Shown: in pieces, positions 52,507-62,856 of the stretch | How the letters are laid out: each line of letters opens with the position of its first letter | Position numbering within the stretch: the first letter of the stretch is position 1 | NCBI RefSeq assembly: GCF_000508245.1 | Contig: NC_023062.1 | Span: 633,254 to 697,253 of the forward strand | Reading direction: 5' to 3' | Length of the DNA: 64,000 nt | Origin: Mycoplasma ovis str. Michigan | GTDB lineage: Bacteria; Bacillota_I; Bacilli_A; Mycoplasmatales; Mycoplasmoidaceae | Made by a program: the position numbers and the translations under genes | The notes under the pieces: model-generated | Database searches by the model: none | The model's input: only the letters and a program-made list of their open reading frames with translations | Told to the model about the DNA's origin: nothing

Positions 52507-55500
52507 ATGTCTCCTAAATGGAGGAAGAGACTGCTGTGACTACTACTTCCTTCTTTTGGAGGCCCAACTATCGGTTCTGTAGTTGCCACAGAACTAAATG
52601 GAAATTTTGGAAAGATTAATTTCAAACAGTCTCTCAAGGAAGAAATAGGAAAGTTTATTAGGAGAGTTGGGGGGGGCAACGGGACAGAGGGAGATAACTT
52701 CACTCCAGTTACATTAGTCTCAGATTTAGCAAAAGATCCTAATTCTATACCCCTATTAATGAGAGGCTTTGCGACTCAAGTCGCTAAGCATATTTTTGAT
52801 GGAAGTTTATTCAAAGACAAAAAGTATGAACAGCACAAAAAACACTTTTCTAGCCATCTGAGAGTAGTTAAAGCTAAAGCTGATGGATTAATTAAACACA
52901 AGAGGAAAAGCAAAAAAAGAGTTAAGAAAAATTGAGTCTCGGACGAAGAAAAATATCTTTCATCTCTAGAGGATTTTGTTTTAGGAAAAATAGATACTAG
53001 AAGTATCGAATCCTACTACAAGTTAAAAGAAAATATTTTTACTCCACTAACGAAAGTAAAAGTTCCAAAAGATGCTTTCTCTTTTATTGGATTTTTGATG
53101 TCTCGATGACTAAAAGAAGTTAAAGCTGGTAATTTTATTCATTACATTCTCCCTTATGCTGGAAGTTTTCAAAAAACAACCAGCGAACTTTATGAGAAAA
53201 AATTCACCAACATAAAACTTCCCGATAATCCCAACTTTTATTTCCCAGATTTTGATCCCAAGAAACTAGAAGATTGAAAAAAGATTGTAAATGGGGAAGA
53301 GGGGAAAAAAGAAGAAAATGGCAAAGAAAAGGAGCTGACTATTAAATGAGTTTCTGCAAGTAACACTCCGCAAACCAATTTGGTTTTGAAATATCTTTCT
53401 GAAGGAAATGGAAGTAAAAACGGACTAAATGGCGATCAATGTTCCAAAGAAACGACAAAAAAGGAAGAACTACTTAAGCTTTTCTGTATTGATGGTAATG
53501 GTGGCACAGAAAAAAGTTCAAATAGTGTTGAATTTGTAGTTTGCAATGGAAAAGAGCAAGCCAAAAAACAAATTTTCTGAAGAGACGAAAGAGGGTTTAA
53601 CGTTTTGCTGGCGCATTCCAATGGTAAGGAAAAGGAAAAAGAGGAAGAACGCAAAGAAAACTTTGAAAAGAGTAAAAGTCAAATGGTTTCTGAATTCAAA
53701 GAATATACAAAAAAGAATTTTTCATATCTTCTCCTTCAGTATTACTTATTTATTAATAAAAATGGTTGCAAAAATGGAAAGGACACTATTCCTTGTTGTT
53801 GCAAGGAAGTTATAGAAAGTTTAGTGAAACTTTGAAAACTTAACAGAGAACTTACAGAACTTAATGACAACTTAAAAATTTGAGATATTAGAGAAAGAAA
53901 TAATTCTTTCTTTAAAGTTGTAGATTATTCTGCCGGAGGAGCTAATTACCTTTATAAATTAGGTACAGTTGATGCCAACCCTCCAGAATTTTTAAAAAAA
54001 GTTTCTAAGGAAACTAAGTTAGAAAAGATTAGTTCTGATGTAAGTGAACATCTCAAAAAAGTTGGAGAATATTTTGGGAAGAAATCGGAAGGTGCTCAAA
54101 ATCAAGGAAAAAAGGCTGAAACTGTTGAGCTAAAGGAGAAAGAATATACAGGTTCTGGAGAACATTCAAGTTCCAAATATTGATCTTTTGAGGTTACAGG
54201 AGGAGGCTCTAAAGACCATAAGGAATGTATGAAAAAACAAGTAGCAGAATTCCTACTAGAAAAAATTTCAACTATGGATTTACTCAAAAAGACGTTACTA
54301 CTTCCATTTTCTTTTGAGAAAATCTTTGATTTAACTCAACAGATCGCAACTGAAGGTCAAGGAACAGAATCTGCTAATCCTCTCTCGAAACTTGAAGAGT
54401 TACTAAAAAAAGACTACAGCGGATTCTTTAATTTTGAAGACACATCTAAAAGCAGAAAAAAGAGAGAAGCTCCTAAAGCCCCAGAGGCCAAAGACAAATT
54501 AATTAATATGCTCCAAAAAGCTATTAAAGAAGAGTTGTCAGTTTCACAATTGTCAAATGTATCTGACACTTTACTTTATAAGTTATCTTCTGAAACTTCT
54601 GAGTCTTCAAAAAATGGTACTGATAACTTTGGAGCTATAAAACACCTAGTAACTATAAGTAATCTTTCTAAACAACCATTAAAAACAGCTAATACTTTAG
54701 AAAGATCTCAAATAAGACTATTAGTTACTTCTCTATATCTATTAGAAGACTCTATGAAAGAATATAGAGAATTACTTAAGAATATTATTAAAGAGCAACT
54801 TTTTGGAGGTTATGCATTCTCCATAAGTTGAAATAAATTCTGTACTCAAAGTGATGAAAAAAATCCGATTGATCCTACTAAAGAACTAGGAAATGGTGGA
54901 AGTAGCGGACAAAACAGTTTCTGGCATCCAATTACTTCTTCTACGACAAGCCCGAGTAATGGTGCAAAAGAATGAGATGCCAAAACACTAGACCCTAGAA
55001 AATGTATAAGAACTCCAGACAGATACTCAATATCAACTATTAAAAAAACCTCAAATGGTGCTGGCGGGGGAGGTTCTGGTAGCTCCACAACAAATTCCGC
55101 TATTCAATTAATGGGTTACAAAGGTTCTTTAACTAGAAATTCTCAATTACAACTTCCAGGAGATCTTTATGAAAAAATCATTTCTTTCCTCTTGAAAGAA
55201 GGTCATATAAATTGGACAGATATAACAAAACAAATAGATCTAATTAAGTCAAATAGACAACTCTATAGTGTTATCCAGCAACTAAGCAAAATTAATAGTT
55301 CTCTGGGAGAAATATTTAAGTTGCCGGATTACAAAAATTTAAAAGAGGATGTGGATGAATCTAAAAAAGTTGAAATGCTGGAATGACTTGGTCTAGCTAA
55401 CAACAAGGAACTACTAAAAGAATTTATTCAAAAAAACATCACCAAGACAGAACAAGTGACACAGGTTAGTTCTTCTCCAGAAAATGGTACTGAAGGATCA

Positions 55501-55845
55501 AAAGATAAAGAGGCTTTTTCAGGATTAATGTGAAACACTACACAAGATCAGAAAAAATTTGTGTTCTCAACCAAAGATACTAATGAGGGTTCTGCAGCAG
55601 TTTATCTAATCCAATATAGTGCAAATGATGTTCAAAGTAAGGAAAACTTTGCAAAATTCCTGAAGGGAAAGTTAACTCCAGATGCAGTAATTAAGGATAT
55701 AGTAAAGAAAGCGCAAGATCCAGGATTACAAGCTAAAGCTATCAATCATTACCTAATGAGAGGAAATTATGCTGGAGGTAAAGTCTACAATCTTGTCTCC
55801 GATGATTACTACTTAAAAAATCAATTCTCTTCTATTATTCTTTAA
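52507..55845 (+). CDS. Large secreted/surface protein (1112 aa), poly-G phase ON
   Basis: One frame of 1113 codons with many TGA-Trp. ATG at 52507 follows GGAAGGAG (52488-52495). N-terminal signal: SPKWRKRLLWLLLPSFGG. The G8 run at 52669-52676 encodes VGGGN in frame, about 55 residues in. The rest is mostly helical and charged with Gly/Ser-rich breaks (GAGGGGSGSS near residue 855), a CCC motif near residue 425, and KSRKKREAPKAPEAK near 650, which resembles a basic cleavage or linker site. No known domain recognised. It is by far the largest accessory gene and the only full-length, undamaged poly-G gene in the ON state. Confidence 0.82.
52669..52676 (+). repeat. Poly-G tract (G8), ON
   Basis: AGAGTTGGGGGGGGCAACGG inside the 1112-aa protein gene; eight G is in frame, seven or nine would end translation early. 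Confidence 0.9.
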
Positions 55846-55888
55846 AAGTTCTTTCCCATACTTTAGATTTAGATAAGTACTCTAACTT

Positions 55889-56791
55889 ATGGGCTCATTA
55901 ACTACTAAACTATCCATTTATTTCTTCAATCTCAAAGAATTATTTACACACTTACGTGATAAATATTTCTCAATAATTCGTGATCCTAAAGAATTAAGAA
56001 AATGAGGAGGAATATTTGCTTTTTCCAACATATGTAGTACAGTATTTTTTTATCTCTGACACATGTCAGTTTTAGAGCCAAGTGTTGCTAATTCTCTTTT
56101 GATAACCGCTATTATTATTCACTTCTTCTGTGGAGCTAGATTTCTTCCCAATATGCAAAGATTTGGTAGAGTGGCCTTTACCAAATGAGCTTGATTAACT
56201 CTAATATTTGTTTCTCCTTTGGGACTTTTTCTTCTTTACTATGTTTTCAATTCCAAATATTGAATACTAGATGATATTAGTCACGATAAGGAATTGCTTC
56301 AAGCTGAACTTGAAAAGGATAGACAACAATCGTCTAAATCTTTTAAACATAAAAAGATAGAGGCTAAATTCAACTACTCTCTAGCTTACTTAAAAAAAAT
56401 AAATGAGGATATAACAAGAGATATTCTTAGACAAATTCTAAAAATAACTCATAACTCATTTACAGAACTAACTTTTTTTCAGATTAGTGCCGTTATTGCT
56501 CTAGCTACAATCTGTAAACAATGCAAACAAAAAACATTTGATAACTTAATTTGAGGAGCACATTGATATGAAGACAATTTCTTTACATTTGGATTTAAAA
56601 ACAATAAACCTGTTTCCGCCTACAATAGATACCCAATGACTGTAGGTTCTATAGTGCTGGATGAACTAAACAACTATAAAAAAATAATTGATGCTAAAAA
56701 CCAAATAAAAAAGAATTTGTCTTTCTCTGATGCAAAAATAATCTCTTTACATATGGGCGATGAATATAAGTTCTATGTGAATCAACAATAA
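55889..56791 (+). CDS. Conserved-type multi-pass membrane protein
   Basis: 300 aa from ATG. Three or four membrane segments fall in residues about 50-130 (GIFAFSNICSTVFFYLW, SLLITAIIIHFFCG, LTLIFVSPLGLFLLYYVF), then a charged cytoplasmic helix (DKELLQAELEKDRQQ) and one more hydrophobic stretch (ISAVIALATIC). Eight or so TGA-Trp. It lies between the accessory arrays and upp, on the same strand as upp, 39 bp before it. I do not recognise the family. Confidence 0.75.
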
Positions 56792-56830
56792 ATAAAATAT
56801 ATGTAATTTACTAGATTATTCGATTAATCT

Positions 56831-57451
56831 ATGTCTGTGATAGTTTCAAAAAATAATTTAATTAAGAATTTCTTAATTAATGTGAGAAACAAGAACAGTA
56901 GTAGTTTTGTTTTTGGAAGTAATTTAAAAAAGATTACATTAGCCTTACTTACAGAAGCTCATTCAGAGTTTCCGATGGAAAATACAACAGTTGATTCGCC
57001 ATTTGGTAGTTGTCCAGCTCAAAAGATTTCAAAAACTATTACAGTAGTTCCTGTTCTTAGATCTGGACTGGCAATGTCAGATGCTATTCAAACTTTCTTT
57101 GAAGATTGTCAAGTAGTACACATAGGGATTTACAGAGATACTGACTTAAGTGCTGTCAGTTATTATGAGAAATTTCCTTCAGGGATGGAAAACTCCAAGG
57201 TAATTCTTTGTGATCCATTAATTGCTACAGCTGTAACTTTGTCAAAGTCTTTAGATATACTTGCTAGATATAATTGCAAAGACATTACAGTTTTAGGAAT
57301 TATTATTTCAAAACATGCTGTGAAATTATTAACTGAAAAATACCCAAATCTAAATATCTATGTAGCTGCAGTGGATGATGAATTGAATTCTAAGGGTTAC
57401 ATTATCCCAGGAGCTGGGGATGCCGGAGATAGACTATTCAGAACTAAATAA
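56831..57451 (+). CDS. upp: Uracil phosphoribosyltransferase
   Basis: Converts uracil and PRPP to UMP in pyrimidine salvage, needed because mollicutes lack de novo synthesis. 206 aa, the usual length. The N-terminal helix is followed by VVPVLRSGLAMSDA, the PRPP loop VILCDPLIATAVTL (in most Upp: DPMLATGGS), and a C-terminal uracil-binding stretch KGYIIPGAGDAGDRLF. IATAVTL in place of ATGGS is a mild deviation. First clear housekeeping gene after the accessory region. Confidence 0.93.
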   Translation: MSVIVSKNNLIKNFLINVRNKNSSSFVFGSNLKKITLALLTEAHSEFPMENTTVDSPFGSCPAQKISKTITVVPVLRSGLAMSDAIQTFFEDCQVVHIGIYRDTDLSAVSYYEKFPSGMENSKVILCDPLIATAVTLSKSLDILARYNCKDITVLGIIISKHAVKLLTEKYPNLNIYVAAVDDELNSKGYIIPGAGDAGDRLFRTK

Positions 57452-57457
57452 ATTAGT

Positions 57458-57739
57458 TTGGAAGAATCTATATCTTTGAAAGAAAAAGACCTAGATTCTT
57501 TTGTTGAGGAATTAATATCTGGTTGAAGATCTAAAAAACCTGATGATGAAAGTTACTACCAAAAGTTTGCATCTCTATCCAAAGAAGACTTACAAAATCT
57601 AATAGATTTACTAATAGAGGAAATAGAAGATATTAAGGGAATTAATAAGCTAATCAGATTGAAAGAAAGTCTTTCTGCAGTCTTTGACTTAAAACTTCTT
57701 TACAATAACTTAAAGTCTGTTATTTTGAATACTTACTAA
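57458..57739 (+). CDS. Small helical protein downstream of upp
   Basis: 93 aa if TTG at 57458 is the start; ATT at 57452, immediately after the upp stop, is another option. Sequence is acidic and helical (EESISLKEKDLDSFVEEL, KEDLQNLIDLLIEEIEDIK, KLIRLKESLS), with one TGA-Trp. Likely translationally coupled to upp. Its stop lies two bases from the converging topA stop. Not recognised. Confidence 0.6.
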
Positions 57740-57741
57740 AT

Positions 57742-59931
57742 CTAACTCTTTAAGCTTTCTAAATACTTACAGTTAGGGAAGTTCGTACAAGAGATAAATT
57801 TACTTTTTCTCTTGAAAGAGTACTTATAAGCTAACTTTCCAGAACACTTAGGGCAAGTACGTCCGGAGACTATTTGTGGTTCTGATTTTTCATTCTTTCC
57901 TTCTATATATCTACATTTGGGAAAATTAGGGCAGGCATTAAAGTGTTCTCCAGTTTTTTTACTTTTTCTCTTAACTAAAGAAGATTTACATTCAGGACAC
58001 AATATATCTAGTTTCTCTAGTGGTTCTTTTTTCTCATTTTTGAGGAACTCAGCATACTTACAACTTGGGAACCTAGCGCAACCTATAAATTTTTTTCCTC
58101 ATCTAGAAAATTTAAATACTAAAGTTCCACTACATTCTGGACATTCTCTTCCTTCCACCGTTTCAAATCTTTCAACCTTTTTAAAAGATTTATCTAAATC
58201 CAAAAAGACTCCATTCAAAAATGACTTTCAGTCAGTTTTTGATTGAGAAATATTGTCTAATTCTTCTTCCATCAACCTTGTATAGTCATACGAAATGAAG
58301 TTAGAAAAATTTTTCTCTAAATCTTTGGAAACTTTATAGCCTAACTCTGTAATCTCAAACTTTTTGTTTTCGAAAGTTGCATAATTTCTAGTCCTAATAA
58401 TTTTTGCAACAACTGGATAGGTGGAAGGTCTGCCTATCCCTTTATTTTCAAGGGCTTTAATTAAAGTTGCTTCACTATATTTCATTGGAGGAGAAGTATT
58501 TTCTTCTATTATGTTCTCTTGTTTCTTTGGAAATATTTGACCTTCTTTTACATTTTCCAATACAGGACTAAAACTCTTCTCTATTTTCTCTTGAAATAAT
58601 CAATATTCTCTTAGTATCTTTCTAAAACCATCAAATATTTCCTTAGTTTCTGTAGTATTAAACAAATTCTTATTGTTTTGGAATGTATAGCTCTTCTTTT
58701 CGTTTTTTGCAGGAGAGCAAAAAGATGCAATAGTAATAGCTCAAATTAACTTATAAAGTCGATATTCTGGAGTGTTAGTCTCAATATACTTAGACAATTT
58801 TTCAGGTGTCATAGTCAAATCAACTGGTCTTATTCCCTCGTGTGCACCTTGAACTAATTTGTCTTTTTTGACAACTTGATTTTTTTGATCTTGTTCCAAA
58901 TTTAGATATTTCTCCGAATACTTATTTAAGATGTAATTCTTTAACTCTGTAACAAAATCTTCTGATAAGTCTGTCTTGTCTGTTCTAGGGTAAGTAATCA
59001 AAGCTATTGATTCTTCCCCTAGAGGGATTCCCTCATAAAGTTTTTGAGCTGTTTGTTCTACTACAGCAACTCTCATTCCCAGCTTATTAATAGCTGATTC
59101 ATATAAAGTAGAAGTTTTCAGTGCCTCTGGAGGACTAATTATTTCTTGTTTTGGCTCTCCTATTTTTATTAATTGATAGTCATTATCGAGAGTTCGAATT
59201 AACTTTTCGACTCCCTCTTTAGACTCAAATCAAACTATTCCTTTTTTCTGTTCTTTAAATAGTTTGATTTGTGGAAGTATTTCAGGATTTAATTGAACTG
59301 CAGAAATATTCAATCCATTTTGCAATTCAACTTTCAAAACAAATCAACTTTCTTTTTTAAAAGATTTGATTTCATCTTCTCTGTCAACTAAAAATTTCAG
59401 AGCTATTGATTGAACTCTACCAGCTGAAATGCCTCCAACTTTTTTTCGGGTATAGTCAGAAAGCTTATAACCAACAAATCTATCAAGCAATACTCTTGCT
59501 AGATAAGAATTGATAATAGCTTGATCTATTTCTCTAGTATTATTTAGTGAGTTTTTAATAGCTTTCTCAGTAATTTCATTAAAAACTGCCCTAAAACACT
59601 TTTTTTGATCTTCTTTATTTAATATGGAATAAATATGTCAAGAAATAGCTTCCCCCTCTCTATCTGGGTCAGTAGCTAAATAAATTCTAGAAGCTTGACT
59701 AGCCTTTCTTTTAATAGCTTCTACAATTGAAATCTTTTTATTTCCAAATTCAACTAATCTGTTGCTATTTTCTCATTGAGGATTAAACATTTGGTCACCT
59801 CTACCCATTCAACGTTTTTTAACTTCTCTAATATGTCCATAAGTAGCAAACAAATCTATCTCTTTTCCAGACAGATATCTACTTATGCTTTTCATTTTTG
59901 CTGGAGACTCAATAAACATTAAGTCTGCCAT
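57742..59931 (-). CDS. topA: DNA topoisomerase I (type IA)
   Basis: Relaxes negative supercoils through a transient phosphotyrosine bond. 729 aa from ATG at 59931 with several TGA-Trp. N-terminal Toprim domain (LMFIESPAK, IYLATDPDREGEAISW), the RVLLDRFVGYKLS and SAGRVQSIAL blocks, catalytic ALITYPRTDKTDLS, QGAHEGIRP and PSTYPVVAKI. The C-terminus has three Cys4 zinc-ribbon units (ECPECSGTL, CPECKSSL, CPKCSGKL, each with a later Cys pair). Complete and undamaged. Converges on the gene at 57458. Confidence 0.95.
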
Positions 59932-59950
59932 TTCTATTGAGTTACATAAA

Positions 59951-61612
59951 TTAGATGTAAGAAATTACTGAAAGAACTGCTGGTTTCTTATGTATATAAG
60001 TATCCAAGGAATTATAAATAGATTTTCTAATTGATTGCTTGAAAGTCTTATTATCTATTTCTACATTATGTTGAAGATATCTAGAAATATCTATTTTTAA
60101 TTGTGATTGAATTTTTCCCGTAACTTCATCAATTTTTGGAAAATCATTAGCAAACACATTTAATAACTCTAAATGAGGTATCTTAACACTATTACTTTTA
60201 GAGTTACTTCTCAACGTGACTACAACAACTCCACTTTGAGAAAGTAATCTTTTCTCAAATAAAGTCATCTTATTAATCTCTAAGGCTGATTGTTTTCCAA
60301 TATAAACTTCCGAAACTACTTGATCAGTGATTTCTATATTCTTTCTGTTAATGGTTATTAGTTGACCATTTTCCAAAAAATGAATCTTTTGAGTATTCAT
60401 GACATTCTCTAAAGCTTTTAAAAATGCAACATAGTCCTTATAAAAACCATTAACAGGAACTACATTAAATGGAGATAAACAATTAATTAATAACATAATA
60501 TCTTCTGCTCCCGCAAGATAAGGTTGAAGAGTATTGGGTTGTTTTAATACTTCTCCTCCATTATCTGCAAGTTCATTAATTATAGAAATTTCTTCTAATT
60601 CTCTCTCCATATATGTATGAGTCATAAACATAATGACATCATCTGTCTTTATACTGAAATCTTTTACTGATCCTAAGTGAATATCTCTTAGGTTAGAGTA
60701 CAAAGTATTGTGATCGCCTGTAACTACCAATAAAGGCTTCTCGTGTTCAGGAGAAAGCTCACTACCTTTTATAGATAGTGAATAGTCTTTCAACTTATTT
60801 TGAGTTATGTAATTATTAAATAATGTAGCAAATTCGTTGGGATAAATAACTAGTGGATACTTATAAATATTTGCTATCTTGCTGATATTTAATAAAGTAT
60901 CTCAACTATCAGAATAACTAGCAACTACTAATCTAGTTGAAATACTAGAGACTAACTTCTTTAGGAAGGAAAAATTATCTGATTGTTTGAGTGCAAAAGA
61001 AGAAACTGTTGCACAGGATTGCATACCTACTATAAGTAGTGAAATCTTTCCCTTTAGGTTTTTGTAGAGTCAATCTAATTGATTCTCTCTACAAGGAAGA
61101 TTTTCCGAGGCAATTAAAAACTCATCAATAAAGACTACATAGTCAGATTGTGAGAACTTAAAAGCTCAAGCCAAAGAATTAGGTAATGAAGCTGCAACTT
61201 TAATCGGAATTGCTTTACATTCCGAAGAAATAGTATGCTCACTAACTAAATCCAGTGGAATAATATTTGCACTTATTTTCTTATTACTTTTCTTTTCAAA
61301 ATCCCTTAAAAAATATTCAATAAAAGATTTACCAAAGGAATTAGTATAAATTGGTAATTCTGGAAAAATCTCTAATAAATATGGAATAGAAGAGATATTT
61401 AAGAGTCTTGGAACAGAAATAAATAATCCCTTAATTTTTTTTGCATTAACAGTTAAAAACTGATAATCTGGAATGACTTCTTCAATGTCATAAAGATTTG
61501 TATTAACACAACTACCTCCAGCATTTAATAACAAAATCTCTCCTCCGCATTCCAAAACTCCACAATATCTAAATCTCTCATCTTGACCTCCTAAAGAGTA
61601 ATACTTAATCAT
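59951..61612 (-). CDS. RNase J-like metallo-beta-lactamase protein, catalytic residues lost
   Basis: 553 aa, the normal RNase J length. The RNase J scaffold is clear: YSLGGQDE at the start, VIPDYQFL, IKGLFIS, IPYLLE, PNTLQ, LLINCLSPFNVVPVNG, and a C-terminal domain. Every metal ligand seen in active enzymes is changed: HGHEDH is VPRLLN, NHSIPDS is AASLPNS, HxSGH is PYLAGA, and PVHGEYR is PVNGFYK. It is probably a structural partner for an active RNase J, like a more extreme RNase J2. Its ATG overlaps the serS TAA by one base (TAATG). Three TGA-Trp. Confidence 0.8.
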
Positions 61613-62856
61613 TAGTTACTAATTCTCTCTATCTTTTCTGAACCATAATACTTTAGTAAAACTTTTGGTATTACTACTTCTCTGTCATTAGTTTGATGAT
61701 TTTCTATTAGAGAAGCAAACAATCTATCTATCGCTAAACAAGAGCCATTAAGTATATGTAAATATTTTGATTTCTCTTTAGTACTTAATATATCCTGTTT
61801 GTATCTTATTTTTCCTCTAATAGATTGAAAATCTCTAGTGTTAGACAGAGAAGAAATCTCTCTATATATCTTTTCAGAAGGCATTCAAACCTCAAAATCA
61901 TAAGTTTTTGAGGAAGAGAAAGACATCTCTGATCTAGAGAGTAACACCTTTCTATAAGGTAGATGAAGAGTTTTTAATAACTCTTCTATCATTGAAGAAA
62001 GATATTCCTGAGCTTGCTCAGATTCCTCAGGTTTAGACAACATAACTACTTCTGTCTTGCAGAATTGATAAAGTCTTATCAATCCCTTAGATTCAACTCC
62101 AGCTCCAACTTTCTCAGCCCTAAAGCAATTGGTATTTGCACAAACTTTAATTGGCAATAAATCTTCTGAAAGTATTTGATCTCTAAACAAATTTACCAGT
62201 TGAACTTCTGCTGTGGGAGAAAGATATTTCTCATTAGTAGATAAGTTAAACAAAGTATCTGAAAACTTTGGTAATTGTGAGGTACAAATCAAAGATTCTT
62301 TGTTTACAATGACTGGAAGATATTTTCTCTGGAATCCATAACTTTCTGCTCAATCTAAAGTAAACGATATTAAAGACCTCAATAATTTTTCTCCTCTCCC
62401 TGAATAAACTACAAAACCACTACCAGAACAACTAACTGCAGACTTAAATTCAATCAAACCTAATTCAGTTGCTAACTCTAAATAAGAAATAAATTTTTTT
62501 GTTTGTTCAATCTCTCCTCAAGAACTAACAATTTGATCTGAATCGACTGGAACAGATTCGTCAGGAATTGCAGGTAATGTCAAAAAAAGAGAATTAAATC
62601 TCTCTTTAATATTTTTTTCCTCTTTTTCTAAATTACTTAGTTCAGTTTTTAACTGAACAATTAAATCTTTATTTTTGAGACCATCTTGAGACAAAACATT
62701 CTTTTGATTTCTGAGTTGATCAATCTTCTTCTTTAACTCAATTAATTTGTTATCTAGGTCCTTAATTAATTGGAGCTTCTCTAAATCATTTTCCCTATTT
62801 TTATATCTCTCAATTAATTTTTGAAAATCTTCTCGAAATCACTTAAGAGCAATCAT
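61612..62856 (-). CDS. serS: Seryl-tRNA synthetase
   Basis: Charges tRNA-Ser; class II synthetase with a long N-terminal coiled-coil arm. 414 aa from ATG at 62856. Arm: ELKKKIDQLRNQKNV. Class II motif 2: NCFRAEKVGAGVESKGLIRL, YQFCKTEVV. Motif 3 is NGSCLAIDRLFASLIEN, where the family has NGSGLAVGRT, so Gly and Gly-Arg are changed to Cys and Asp-Arg. The start codon overlaps the ftsH stop and its stop overlaps the next start (TAATG both times), so ftsH, serS and the RNase J-like gene are one tightly coupled operon. Confidence 0.92.
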
